DNA of 19,689 nucleotides from contig UQBS01000055.1 of assembly GCA_900539345.1 (NCBI GenBank), positions 1-19,689 of the forward strand, in the 5' to 3' direction. Numbering within the stretch: the stretch's first letter is position 1; each line of letters begins with the position of its first letter. This stretch comes from an uncultured Coriobacteriaceae bacterium (GTDB lineage: Bacteria; Actinomycetota; Coriobacteriia; Coriobacteriales; UMGS124). The notes under the pieces are model-generated. The model was given only the letters and a program-made list of their open reading frames with translations. It did not search any database and was not told the DNA's origin. The translations under genes were made by a program, and so were the position numbers. This document shows, in pieces, positions 1 through 9,133 of this stretch.

Positions 1-28
1 TGAGTGGCACGAGGAGAGGGGGCTCCCC

Positions 29-45
29 CAATGGCTCTCTCATAT
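29..45. repeat. 17-bp inverted repeat, left copy
   Basis: These 17 bases are the exact reverse complement of 19641-19657, so the same short sequence lies near both ends of the window in opposite orientation. Read on the minus strand it contains an ATG (complement of 41-43) opening a frame MREPLGEPP that runs off the left edge. The right copy opens a frame that also begins MREPL. The two could be the starts of related genes pointing outward or copies of a short repeat; neither ATG has a convincing ribosome binding site. Confidence 0.6.
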
Positions 46-74
46 CGTCTCGTTTAAGTCCAGCAAGGGCTTCA

Positions 75-97
75 GGGGCTGCTCCGCCTGCAACCCC
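75..97 (-). terminator. weak hairpin after the STAS-HATPase gene
   Basis: An 8-bp stem with one G-U wobble and a 7-base loop lies about 34 bases after the stop of the minus-strand gene ending at 131. No U-run follows it, so it is at best a weak or Rho-assisted end. The rest of 1-130 shows no gene I can support apart from the short frame in the 29-45 repeat. Confidence 0.25.
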
Positions 98-130
98 CTA
101 TCGCGGCCCCTCACACACATGGAGTCTGTC

Positions 131-901
131 TCAGGCGTTGGCCGCCGCCGCACAGTCGAGCATTTTGACAAGACGCACGCAGGTGCCCTTGCCCGTCTCG
201 CGCGGGACAATGGAAATGGAATCAGCAAGCATAAGCATGAGTTTGATGCCCCTGCCCCGCTCATGCGTGGGCTCGGGCAATGCGTCGCCCTGGTTGTACG
301 CGATGCCGCATCCGCAGTCGTTGACTTCCATGACGAGGCGATCGGAGTACAGCGACACCGTGGCCGAGACGTCCCCCTCCTGCCCCTGCGCGCCGCCGCC
401 GTGATCGAACGCGTTGCCGAGCGCCTCGCCCAAGGCAAGCACGATGTCATAGGCGGTGCTGCGCGGCAATTGCAGCGCTTGGAGGATAGATGCGATGGAT
501 TTGCGGGCCAGCTCCATCGAGGACGGGTCGCTCGACAAGCTCACGGTATACACGCGCAGCGGCGCCTCGTCGGTGGGAACCCCCACATTGCGCACGCCCG
601 CCATGCCCTTGGGAATGCAGACGATCTTGTCGAGGATTTGGGCTTGCTTGAGCGAACGCACGATTGACTCGGAGGCGTTGATGAGCACAAGCCTGCCACC
701 ACGGGCCGAAAGGCGCCTGGCGAGGAAAATAAGCACGGCCATGCCCGTCGAGTCGATGTACCCCACCGACTCGACGTTGAGCACAAGGCTCGAATAACCC
801 TGCTGGGCAATGAGAAGAAGGCGCTCGCGCAAAGCTGGGGCGTTTTGCCATGTGACGTCGCCCGCAAGAGAGACTACGAGCGCACCTTTGTCGACGAGCA
901 T
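131..901 (-). CDS. STAS-HATPase fusion (anti-sigma antagonist plus anti-sigma kinase-like)
   Basis: The 256-residue protein combines two modules normally found as separate partner-switching proteins. Residues 1-105 form a STAS (SpoIIAA/RsbV-like) domain with the phospho-acceptor motif IDSTG (S51/T52). Residues about 120-250 form a GHKL/HATPase (RsbW/SpoIIAB-like) domain with an N-box E159-N163-H167, a G1 box D195-C-G-C-G199 and a GRG lid motif at 216-218, so ATP binding looks intact. The frame is open 24 codons further upstream, but the start at 901 has GAGGAGA just ahead and begins right at the STAS fold. It lies 90 bases after the SpoIIE-type phosphatase, probably in one operon, and that phosphatase would be the natural enzyme to dephosphorylate the STAS serine. 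The sigma factor or other target is not in the window. Confidence 0.85.
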   Translation of the reverse strand: MLVDKGALVVSLAGDVTWQNAPALRERLLLIAQQGYSSLVLNVESVGYIDSTGMAVLIFLARRLSARGGRLVLINASESIVRSLKQAQILDKIVCIPKGMAGVRNVGVPTDEAPLRVYTVSLSSDPSSMELARKSIASILQALQLPRSTAYDIVLALGEALGNAFDHGGGAQGQEGDVSATVSLYSDRLVMEVNDCGCGIAYNQGDALPEPTHERGRGIKLMLMLADSISIVPRETGKGTCVRLVKMLDCAAAANA

Positions 902-991
902 CGTTTCTCCTCGCACATCCGTTGCATAAACACTGCGTATCTTCCCCCGCCACGGCAGGTTCCAAACATGCAAGGAGATAAAAGACGGCGA

Positions 992-2878
992 TTAGGCCAG
1001 ACCGTCGAAGCGAACGGCGACCATGGCGATGTCGTCATGGGTGTCGTTGCCGGAGAATTCCTCGACCTCTTTGAGCACGCGGCGCGGGATGTCGTCCAGG
1101 CCGAACCGGCAAGCACGCAGGAGCGCGTCACGCAGGTTGCCTTCGCCGAAGAAACCCCCCAATGGACTGCGGGCCTCGGTGGTGCCGTCGGTGTAGAGGA
1201 ACAGCACGTCCCCGAGCTCGAACGTGAAGCTGCCCGAAATATAGCGCATGCCCTCGAAGGCACCCACCACCGGCGACTGCGTTGCAAGCAGCTCAAGAGA
1301 GGGGTTGGCGGAATCAGGAGCGTGCACGAGCATCGCGGGTGGATGCCCAGCGCTGCAGTACTTCGCCGAGCGCGAAGGCAAGTCGACAAGCACGACGCAC
1401 ATGGTGGCAAACGTCTCAGCACGCGAGAAATTGAGGAACAGGCTGTTGAGCGCGCTCACCATCTCGTCAGGTTCCGTTTTTTCCCAGACATAGGCGGCAA
1501 GGCCCGTCTTGGCCATGGAGGCCACAACGGCGGCCTCCACGCCCTTGCCCGACACATCGCCCATGACAACGACGAAGCGGCCCTCCCCCAGCTCGTGCAA
1601 GTCGAAGAAGTCGCCGCCCACCACCGCCGATTCAGTGGCAGACAGGTACAGGGAGGCGGTGGAGATACCGTTCACCTGGGGCATCTCGTTACGCAGGCCC
1701 ACCTGCAGGGCATGGGCGATCTGGGCCTCGCTTGCATGGATGCGCTCCGAGAAGGCGATGCGACCGATCTCCCCCGAGACATCGTTGAGAAACTCCTCAT
1801 CGAGGAAATCGAACGGGGCATCGAGCGGGCTGCGCAGCACGAGCAGCGCAAAACGCACGCCCTCGCACGCCTGCTTCGTGGCGATGGGAACGACAAACCC
1901 CGAGTTGAGGTCGGTATGGCGGGCAATCCACATCCCCAAGGCACTGGCATGCTGCACGGCACGCACACCAGAGGCCTCCCCTAAAATCTCGTCCATGGAC
2001 ATGTTGGTCTGAATGGGCATGTCGCAGTCTTCGCCGGTATCGAGCGGCACGATAGTGCAGCCTGCCTCCCCATCGCGGGCCTCCACCATGAGAACGCGCG
2101 CCGGCATCGCGTCGGCGACGCACAGGGCAACCTGCCTGACCATGGACGAACAGATGGAGTCGCTCTTCATGGCAAGGTCATGCACGCGCAAAAGGGCGTC
2201 TTTAAGGTCGTTGGAACGCGTGAGGCGAAGCTGGCTCAAGGCCGAGGAGATGCCGAAGGCGAGGGTCTCCGAGATGGTCTGGAGCATTTCGCGCTCCTCG
2301 TCGACCAATGCATGGTGTTCGTGCCACCCGAAGACAAGCACCGCGCTGACGCGGTCCTCGGAGAACACGGGGGCGCCCACAATGCTCGAACAGGAGGTGG
2401 AGAGCAGCGAGCGCACCTTGAAACGGGTTCCCGCGTCATCGCGCATGATGCAGGCCTCGTCGATGCGGCCGGGCCGTTCGAGCACGCTCAAGCATGTAAG
2501 TGCACGCGTGCGCGCGACAAGAGGGGGAATGCCGGGTGTCGTGCGGGCCAAATCGGCAACGTCAGTCGCATTGACCGCTTGATAGAATCCGTCGGAGGCG
2601 CCAAAGGGAACGTAGCCCCTGTCAGCGATGAGGTAGAAGATGGCGGCATCGGCCAGCAGGGCATCTGCCAGCTCGTTGGCAATGAGGTCGCATGTCTCCA
2701 TCGCGTTGAGTCCGAAATTGGACGAGTGGCGCAAAAGCCCCAAGACGGCCTTGAGCCTGCGGCGGCAACTGGAAAGCTCGCCCGTAAGCCGCGCGACCTC
2801 CTCACCCCTCCCCTGCGCCTCGATCGATGCGCCGCAAGCGCTGTCGTGGGTGAGTGCGTCCTTGTCGTGTTCAGACAT
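992..2878 (-). CDS. GAF-GAF-SpoIIE-type PP2C serine phosphatase
   Basis: This 628-residue cytoplasmic protein has the layout of RsbU/RsbP-type regulators that dephosphorylate STAS-domain anti-sigma antagonists. A short charged helical region (about 20-50) is followed by two GAF-like sensory regions (about 55-215 and 240-380), then a linker helix and a C-terminal PP2C/SpoIIE domain (about 400-628). Metal-binding and core motifs are visible: VGGDFFD (D423), GDVSGKG (D441), SAGHPP (509-514), LYTDGTTEA (D564) and NDTHDDIAMV (D615/D616), so it should be active. There is no membrane segment. The ATG at 2878 is preceded by GAGGT. It is followed by the STAS-HATPase gene, forming a two-gene module. 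The signal sensed by the GAF regions cannot be read from the sequence. Confidence 0.9.
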   Translation of the reverse strand: MSEHDKDALTHDSACGASIEAQGRGEEVARLTGELSSCRRRLKAVLGLLRHSSNFGLNAMETCDLIANELADALLADAAIFYLIADRGYVPFGASDGFYQAVNATDVADLARTTPGIPPLVARTRALTCLSVLERPGRIDEACIMRDDAGTRFKVRSLLSTSCSSIVGAPVFSEDRVSAVLVFGWHEHHALVDEEREMLQTISETLAFGISSALSQLRLTRSNDLKDALLRVHDLAMKSDSICSSMVRQVALCVADAMPARVLMVEARDGEAGCTIVPLDTGEDCDMPIQTNMSMDEILGEASGVRAVQHASALGMWIARHTDLNSGFVVPIATKQACEGVRFALLVLRSPLDAPFDFLDEEFLNDVSGEIGRIAFSERIHASEAQIAHALQVGLRNEMPQVNGISTASLYLSATESAVVGGDFFDLHELGEGRFVVVMGDVSGKGVEAAVVASMAKTGLAAYVWEKTEPDEMVSALNSLFLNFSRAETFATMCVVLVDLPSRSAKYCSAGHPPAMLVHAPDSANPSLELLATQSPVVGAFEGMRYISGSFTFELGDVLFLYTDGTTEARSPLGGFFGEGNLRDALLRACRFGLDDIPRRVLKEVEEFSGNDTHDDIAMVAVRFDGLA

Positions 2879-2915
2879 GTCGTGACCTCGGCGTCCCTAA
2901 GGTGGACATATACGA

Positions 2916-2939
2916 AAAGAGCCCCTTGCGGGGCTCTTT
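2916..2939 (-). terminator. terminator after tRNA-Leu
   Basis: A perfect 10-bp stem (AAAGAGCCCC paired with GGGGCTCTTT) closes a 4-base loop. On the minus strand it is followed by TTTTCG, and it begins 10 bases after the tRNA CCA end. It separates the tRNA from the phosphatase gene, so the phosphatase needs read-through or a promoter in the short 2879-2915 stretch. I cannot see a convincing one there. Confidence 0.85.
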
Positions 2940-2948
2940 GAAATTCAA

Positions 2949-3036
2949 TGGTGTCGGAGGCGGGACTTGAACCCGCAAGACCGTAAAGGTCACTAGCACC
3001 TCAAGCTAGCGCGTCTGCCTATTCCGCCACTCCGAC
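2949..3036 (-). tRNA. tRNA-Leu (anticodon GAG)
   Basis: An 88-base class II tRNA with an encoded CCA end (complement of 2949-2951). The 7-bp acceptor stem pairs GTCGGAG with CTCCGAC. The anticodon stem CTAGC/GCTAG holds the loop TTGAGGT, giving anticodon GAG at 3000-3002, which reads CUC and CUU. A long variable arm (GACC/GGTC) and a T-arm GCGGG-TTCAAGT-CCCGC are present, as expected for tRNA-Leu. It has its own promoter and terminator. Confidence 0.95.
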
Positions 3037-3053
3037 TTGCAACGCGAGAAATA

Positions 3054-3082
3054 ACTATACAATACGAGACCATCTCTGACAA
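3054..3082 (-). promoter_or_regulatory. sigma70-type promoter of tRNA-Leu
   Basis: On the minus strand, TTGTCA (3077-3082) and TATAGT (3054-3059) are separated by exactly 17 bases. Transcription would start around 3047, about 11 bases before the mature tRNA 5' end. This is the clearest promoter in the window. Confidence 0.8.
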
Positions 3083-3150
3083 GCTCTGAATTGAAGTCTC
3101 TTCAGAACCAAAGAGTTGCTCACAATTCCACCATACATGAGCCTCGCACG

Positions 3151-4851
3151 CTAGGCCGAAAGCCAGCATCCCCCAAAGTCGAGCGTGTAATCGGCCGAGA
3201 CCGCCAGGGAGTTGACGCGGGAAGAGCATGCAACGCCAGGACCCGCATACAAGAGGGGCACGACCGGCATGTCCTGGGCGATGGTCTGACACACCTCGCG
3301 CAGGACATCGAGCCTGGCCGCCTCATCGGACATTTCCCAGGCCGACTCGAGCGCCTCGTCGACTTCGGCGCTGGCATATCCGCCCAGGTTGTCGCCGCCC
3401 CGAGAATGGAAGAGGCTGAAGAGCTCCGCGCCGGCCGCATCGCACGGAGGCAGGTGGCACACGAGGGCGAGCTCGAAGTCGCCCTCCTGCAGCCGGGAGA
3501 GGTACTCGGACCACGAAGGAGTGTCGACGCGCACGGTAACGCCTGCGTCATCGAGCTGCGCGGCCACCTCCTGACCCAGACCTGCAAGCAGGCAAGGATC
3601 GCAAAGCATCTCAAGCTCATCCGTGCCGAGGACAGCGTCCACCTGATCGGAGAGACCCTTCTCCAGCTCATTATCGGGAAGCTTCCAGGCGCGCTCCTCG
3701 TAGCCGAGGTTCGAGGGCAGCAGCGCACCGTCGGCCGCACAGAGGGGGTCAAGACCGAGGGCAGTCGCCAAGACCTGAACGTCAAGCGCACGTTCAAGCG
3801 CGCGACGCGTCTCTGCCTGGTCAAGCGGCTCACGGGCACAGTTGCACACGAGCATGCAGATGCTTCTGAAACCCTCATGAGCAACCTGCGCATCGGGGTT
3901 CAGGATACGGTCGGGGCCGGCGGAGCCCAACTCGTCGGACAGCGCACTCGCTTGATCGACAGGCACGAGCGTGACGTCGAGATTGCCCGTCTTTATTGCC
4001 TCGCCCACATCCGAGAAGTCCTCGTTGACCTGGAACTGGAGCGCGTCGACATGGGCATTTGTCCCCCAATAGCTGGCATTGCGCACAAGATGCACGCCGG
4101 TGTCAGCTTGAGGGGCACCGTCAAGGCAGAATGGCCCGTTACCGCAGGGCACGTCGCCAAATCCCCCCTCCGCCTTGAACGATGCGACGGACATGGGAGC
4201 GAGCTGCGGCAGGCTTGCCAGATAGGCGAAGTCGGGGAAGCTGTGCGCAAGGTTCACGATGAGCGTGTAGTCGTCGGGGCATTCCAAATCAAGCTGCGCC
4301 CCCGAGACGCCTGCCGCGACATCCTCGTATCCCACCACCATGGACAGGCACGACGCAAGCCCATGCCCACCATGGGCAACGAGGACATTCCAGGCGTTGG
4401 CGAAGCACGTCGACGTGACAGACTCTCCGTTTTGAAACGCCATGCCCTCGCGCAGGTGAAATGTAAAACGCTCCGAGAAGAGGTCGGCCTCCCAGCTTGT
4501 GGCTGCTTTTCCCACAAGCGTCATCTGGTCGAAGTCATATTGCGTCAGACTGTCGAACATGCAGCGGCACACAAGCCGCTCCCAATACCCCCAGGCCTCA
4601 TGGGGGTTGACCGTGGAAAGCGGGGCGCTCTGACACGTGAGCGTGCCGCCCTCAAGCACGCGGGCAGCCGCAGGGGCGCCTTGGTTGGCGGCGAGTTTCG
4701 TCTCGTTCACCACAGGCAGCTCGATGGGGCTGGAGCCGGGCATGACTCCATTGAGGCTGCATCCTCCCAAGAGCGCAGCGCCGGCGCCCAAAAGCGCCGA
4801 TGCGGCAAACCCGCGCCGGCTTATCATGCCCGTCCCTCGATCTCGCCTCAT
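3151..4851 (-). CDS. Tat-type lipoprotein, ABC transporter family 5 solute-binding protein
   Basis: The 566-residue protein resembles the SBP_bac_5 (OppA/DppA) family, which deliver peptides or similar solutes to an ABC importer. The N-terminus has a twin-arginine motif SRRGFA (11-16), a hydrophobic stretch and a lipobox LGGC with C31 as the lipidation site, so it is likely exported folded and anchored to the outer face of the membrane. Family-typical segments include TLNP-like 'STVNPHEA', 'ATSWE...FTFHLREGMAFQNGE' and the later 'NGPFCLDG'. The start at 4851 has AGGAG five bases upstream; an in-frame ATG at 4827 (MISRRGF), with GAGGGA ahead, is a real alternative. No permease or ATPase genes are adjacent, so it is an orphan binding protein and its ligand is unknown. 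I see no clear terminator between it and the tRNA promoter. Confidence 0.85.
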   Translation of the reverse strand: MRRDRGTGMISRRGFAASALLGAGAALLGGCSLNGVMPGSSPIELPVVNETKLAANQGAPAAARVLEGGTLTCQSAPLSTVNPHEAWGYWERLVCRCMFDSLTQYDFDQMTLVGKAATSWEADLFSERFTFHLREGMAFQNGESVTSTCFANAWNVLVAHGGHGLASCLSMVVGYEDVAAGVSGAQLDLECPDDYTLIVNLAHSFPDFAYLASLPQLAPMSVASFKAEGGFGDVPCGNGPFCLDGAPQADTGVHLVRNASYWGTNAHVDALQFQVNEDFSDVGEAIKTGNLDVTLVPVDQASALSDELGSAGPDRILNPDAQVAHEGFRSICMLVCNCAREPLDQAETRRALERALDVQVLATALGLDPLCAADGALLPSNLGYEERAWKLPDNELEKGLSDQVDAVLGTDELEMLCDPCLLAGLGQEVAAQLDDAGVTVRVDTPSWSEYLSRLQEGDFELALVCHLPPCDAAGAELFSLFHSRGGDNLGGYASAEVDEALESAWEMSDEAARLDVLREVCQTIAQDMPVVPLLYAGPGVACSSRVNSLAVSADYTLDFGGCWLSA

Positions 4852-4919
4852 GCCATCTCCTGCCCGTCGCTCGTTGCTGAAAGTGTACCGTGAGACGGGC
4901 CCACGGCGGAGCGCAAACG

Positions 4920-4952
4920 AAAAAAGGTGCCGACGCTTTACACGCCGGCACC
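4920..4952 (-). terminator. intrinsic terminator after secG
   Basis: The 7-bp stem GGTGCCG/CGGCACC (4926-4932 with 4946-4952) is followed on the minus strand by six Ts (4920-4925). It lies 35 bases past the secG stop and ends the glycolysis-secG run before the lipoprotein gene. Confidence 0.85.
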
Positions 4953-4987
4953 CTCAGATACCTTGAATCTCTGGTTTAGAGCAGACC

Positions 4988-5239
4988 CTATGCCACGCTG
5001 CCCTGCGGGAAGATGAGCATGAAGATAAGCAGGCAGATAATGAAGACGGCAGCGCAGATGATAGTGAGCTTGTCGAGGTTCTTTTCGACCGTGCCCGTGC
5101 CGCCCATGTTGGAGTACATGGAACCGGCGATCATCTCCGAAACACCCGTGCCCTTGCCGGAATGCATGAGAATGAAGACGACAAGGCCGATGCCAGAAAG
5201 GAACCAGATAACAATCAGCGGGATAAGCAGAGGGTTCAA
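4988..5239 (-). CDS. secG: SecG preprotein translocase subunit
   Basis: An 83-residue protein with the SecG layout: a first membrane helix (about 5-25), a short loop with the conserved 'HSGKGTGVSEMI' and small-residue region, then a second helix (about 58-77). SecG assists SecYE in protein export across the cytoplasmic membrane. The start codon is TTG at 5237-5239, preceded by GAGGAG with a 6-base spacer; the ATG at 5253 is out of frame and closes after five codons. secG follows the pgk-tpiA-gpmI run, a common Gram-positive arrangement. The 130-base gap before it holds a perfect palindrome TTGGGCCCAA (5322-5331) but no obvious terminator. Confidence 0.93.
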   Translation of the reverse strand: MNPLLIPLIVIWFLSGIGLVVFILMHSGKGTGVSEMIAGSMYSNMGGTGTVEKNLDKLTIICAAVFIICLLIFMLIFPQGSVA

Positions 5240-5369
5240 GATGCGCTCCTCATAGTGCGGACTAAAGGTCTTAACAGTGAAACCGCAGGTAAAGCGAGCA
5301 GCGAAGGGTCAGCCGAGTCACTTGGGCCCAATCGCGGCACACCTAGAGCGGAAACAATAGGTGATTGTA

Positions 5370-6923
5370 TCAGGAAACCTTGTGTTGGATAAGGCTCTTG
5401 CCCGTCCAGCAGTCTGGTTTCTCCAATCCTACAAGATCGATGAGCGAGGGAGCCACGTCGCAGAGCTTGCCGTGGGCGTCGGGCACAATCTCGGCCCCGT
5501 CGGCAACGACGATGAAGGGCACGGGCGCCGTGGTATGGGACGTCACGAGATGGCGCTGCCCATCCTCGTCGACCTTGAACATGCAGTCGCAGTTGCCGTG
5601 GTCGGCAATGATGATGGCAAAACCGCCCTTGGCCCGCACGGCGTCGACGACCTTGCCCACAGCCGCGTCGGTGGCCTCCACGGCACGCACGGCCGCCTCG
5701 ACGTTGCCGGTGTGGCCCACCATGTCGGGGTTGGCGAAGTTGACCACATACACGTCGGCCTCGTCGGACTCGATGGCCGCCTTGAGGCCGTCGGCAACCT
5801 CGGGGGCGCTCATCTGCGGCTGGAGGTCGTAGGTGGCAACCTTCGGCGAGGCAACGAGGACGCGCTCCTCCCCCTGCTTGGGCTGCTCGACGCCGCCGTT
5901 GATGAAGAACGTCACGTGCGCGTACTTCTCAGTCTCAGCCGTGTGGAACTGGCGCAGGCCCGCAGCGGCGATGACGTCGGCAAGAACGTTTTGCGGGTTC
6001 TCCTTCGGGAAGGCAACCTGCACGTTGAGCTCGGGGTCGTACTCGGTCATAGTGACGAAGCTCACCTGCGGGGTACGGCCGCGCTCGAAGCCCGTGAAGT
6101 CGGCCTCGGTGAAGGCGCGGGAAAGCTCGCGGGCGCGGTCGGGCCTGAAGTTGAAGAACACCACCGCGTCACCGTCGACAACGCCGGCCTCGTCGCAGGC
6201 AAACGGCACGACGAACTCGTCGTAGACGCCCGCCGCATAGCTGGCCTCAACGCCCTGGCGGGCGGGCTGGACGGCAGTGCCGCGGCCCAGGACGATGGCG
6301 TCCCATGCGCGCTGCACGCGCTCCCAGCGGTTGTCGCGGTCCATGGCGTAATAGCGGCCCGACACCGACCCGATGCGGCAGTCGCACGCGCTCTTCTCGG
6401 AGATGTTGGCGCACGCCGCCGAAAGCTCGTCGAGGTAACCCAGGCCGGAGTCGGGGGCGACGTCGCGGCCGTCAAGGAAGGCGTGCACGCGCACGCGCTG
6501 GACACCCTCGCGGGCGGCCAGCTCGAGCAACGCCAGGCAGTGACGGATGTGGGAGTGCACGCCGCCGTCGGACATAAGGCCCATCACATGCAGGGTGGAC
6601 TTGCTCGCGGCGACCTTGCGGCAGGCCTCGACAAGCACCTCATTCTCAAAGATCTCGCCAGTCTGAACGGCATGGTTCAGGCGCATGAGCTCCTGCATGA
6701 CCACACGGCCGGCTCCGATGTTGAGGTGGCCGACCTCGGAGTTGCCCATCTGACCCGCAGGCAGGCCGACGGCCTCACCGGAAGCCTCGATGGTCGTCCA
6801 GGGATACTGCGCCATGAGGGCGTCGAGGTTGGGTGTGGCGGCGAGGCTCACGGCGTTTGCCTCGCTGGGTGCGGCCCATCCCAGGCCGTCCATGATGACG
6901 AGGAGGGCGGGAAGCCTATACAT
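5370..6923 (-). CDS. gpmI: 2,3-bisphosphoglycerate-independent phosphoglycerate mutase
   Basis: This enzyme interconverts 3- and 2-phosphoglycerate in lower glycolysis using two Mn ions and a phosphoserine intermediate. The 517 residues match the usual family length. Visible signatures are the metal ligand D12 in VIMDG, the catalytic serine S62 in GNSEVGH, the substrate-binding 'HAFLDGRDVAPDSG', 'VSGRYYAMDRDNRW', 'NFRPDRARELSRA', the metal-site 'NPDMVGHTG' and 'DHGNCD'. The ATG at 6923 lies inside the end of tpiA (8-base overlap), so translation is probably coupled. It completes the glyceraldehyde-3-phosphate to 2-phosphoglycerate stretch together with gap, pgk and tpiA. Confidence 0.97.
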   Translation of the reverse strand: MYRLPALLVIMDGLGWAAPSEANAVSLAATPNLDALMAQYPWTTIEASGEAVGLPAGQMGNSEVGHLNIGAGRVVMQELMRLNHAVQTGEIFENEVLVEACRKVAASKSTLHVMGLMSDGGVHSHIRHCLALLELAAREGVQRVRVHAFLDGRDVAPDSGLGYLDELSAACANISEKSACDCRIGSVSGRYYAMDRDNRWERVQRAWDAIVLGRGTAVQPARQGVEASYAAGVYDEFVVPFACDEAGVVDGDAVVFFNFRPDRARELSRAFTEADFTGFERGRTPQVSFVTMTEYDPELNVQVAFPKENPQNVLADVIAAAGLRQFHTAETEKYAHVTFFINGGVEQPKQGEERVLVASPKVATYDLQPQMSAPEVADGLKAAIESDEADVYVVNFANPDMVGHTGNVEAAVRAVEATDAAVGKVVDAVRAKGGFAIIIADHGNCDCMFKVDEDGQRHLVTSHTTAPVPFIVVADGAEIVPDAHGKLCDVAPSLIDLVGLEKPDCWTGKSLIQHKVS

Positions 6924-7717
6924 GCAGCACCGCCTTCACGATGTCGATAAACTTGTCGGCGTCAAGCGCGTCGCCGCCCACAAGCACGCCGTCCACGTCG
7001 GCGCATGCGGTGAAAAACGCGGCGTTGCCGGACTTGACGGAGCCGCCGTAAAGCACGCAGCAGCGCTTGGCGCAGTCCTGTCCTGCGACCTCGGCCACCG
7101 CCGCGCGAATCTGGGCGGCGACGTCCTGCACGTACTCGGGCGTGGGAACCTTGCCCGAACCGATAGCCCAAACGGGCTCGTAGGCAACGGCGAAGTCACG
7201 GCCCGCCAGGTCAAGCCCGGCAAGAGAGGCACGCACCTGCTCGGTCACGTACGCAGAAGTGGAGCCCGCCTCGTAGACGTCAAGCGGCTCGCCGACGCAC
7301 ACGATAGGGGCGATGCCGGCGCGGATAAGCGCGGCGGCCTTGGCGGACACCTGCTCGCTCGTCTCGCCGTGACCATGCCTGCGCTCGGAATGGCCCACGA
7401 TGCACCACGTGCAGTCGAGATCGGCAAGCATGGGCGCAGAGATGTCGCCCGTGAAGGCGCCCGCGTCTTCCGGCGAGCAGTCCTGGCCGCCCACCTTCGC
7501 GAAGGACTTGTCAAATGCGAGCACGTTGCTCACGCCGCGAAGCGCCGTGGCGGGAGGACACAGGACGACCTCGACGCTGTTCTTCCAGGAGCGCTCAAGA
7601 CGGTCGTCGACAAGCTGGGCAAGCTGAACGGCAGCACTGTAAGTCTTGTTCATCTTCCAGTTTCCCGCCACGACGACCTTGCGCTCGTCGCCGGGCTGGG
7701 GCTGAGGACGACCGAAG

Positions 7718-7728
<11 letters not shown>
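6916..7728 (-). CDS. tpiA: triosephosphate isomerase
   Basis: Interconverts dihydroxyacetone phosphate and glyceraldehyde 3-phosphate. In this 270-residue protein the catalytic residues are present: K25 in GNWKMNKT, H113 in VGHSERR and E184 in AYEPVWAIGSGK, followed by the phosphate-binding GGSVK and VGGDAL. The frame stays open 19 codons further upstream into pgk, but GGAGG precedes the ATG at 7728, and that choice still leaves about 16 extra residues before the usual start of the barrel. Its start overlaps the end of pgk by 11 bases and its end overlaps gpmI by 8, so the three are almost certainly co-translated. Confidence 0.97.
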
Positions 7729-8911
<1,183 letters not shown>

Positions 8912-9020
8912 GCTTCCTCGATTCAAGTCGTGCGCCCAGGAAGGGGCGCGGCTGTAGGCACTCGAATTGTACCGTATGGCGCCTCCGGCCCCCAGGCGAC
9001 CGGATACCGTTCAAACCAAA

Positions 9021-9056
9021 CGCCGCCCAAAAGCCATGATGGGCCTTTGGGCGGCG
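9021..9056 (-). terminator. terminator after gap
   Basis: An 11-bp GC-rich stem (CGCCGCCCAAA at 9021-9031 with TTTGGGCGGCG at 9046-9056) has a short inner helix and is followed on the minus strand by TTTGGTTTG. It lies 78 bases after the gap stop and would partly or wholly uncouple gap from pgk-tpiA-gpmI. Confidence 0.75.
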
Positions 9057-9133
9057 CAAACAGGTCATACAATCACAACACAGGCGTGGGCTCTGATTCC
9101 GTAACGGTTTTAAACGCCCTTGCACCAGGCCAT

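Noticed and set aside
1..43. Partial minus-strand gene starting MREPLGEPP at the left edge
   Set aside because: Only 14 codons are visible and no Shine-Dalgarno sequence precedes the ATG, so it is recorded only within the repeat entry.
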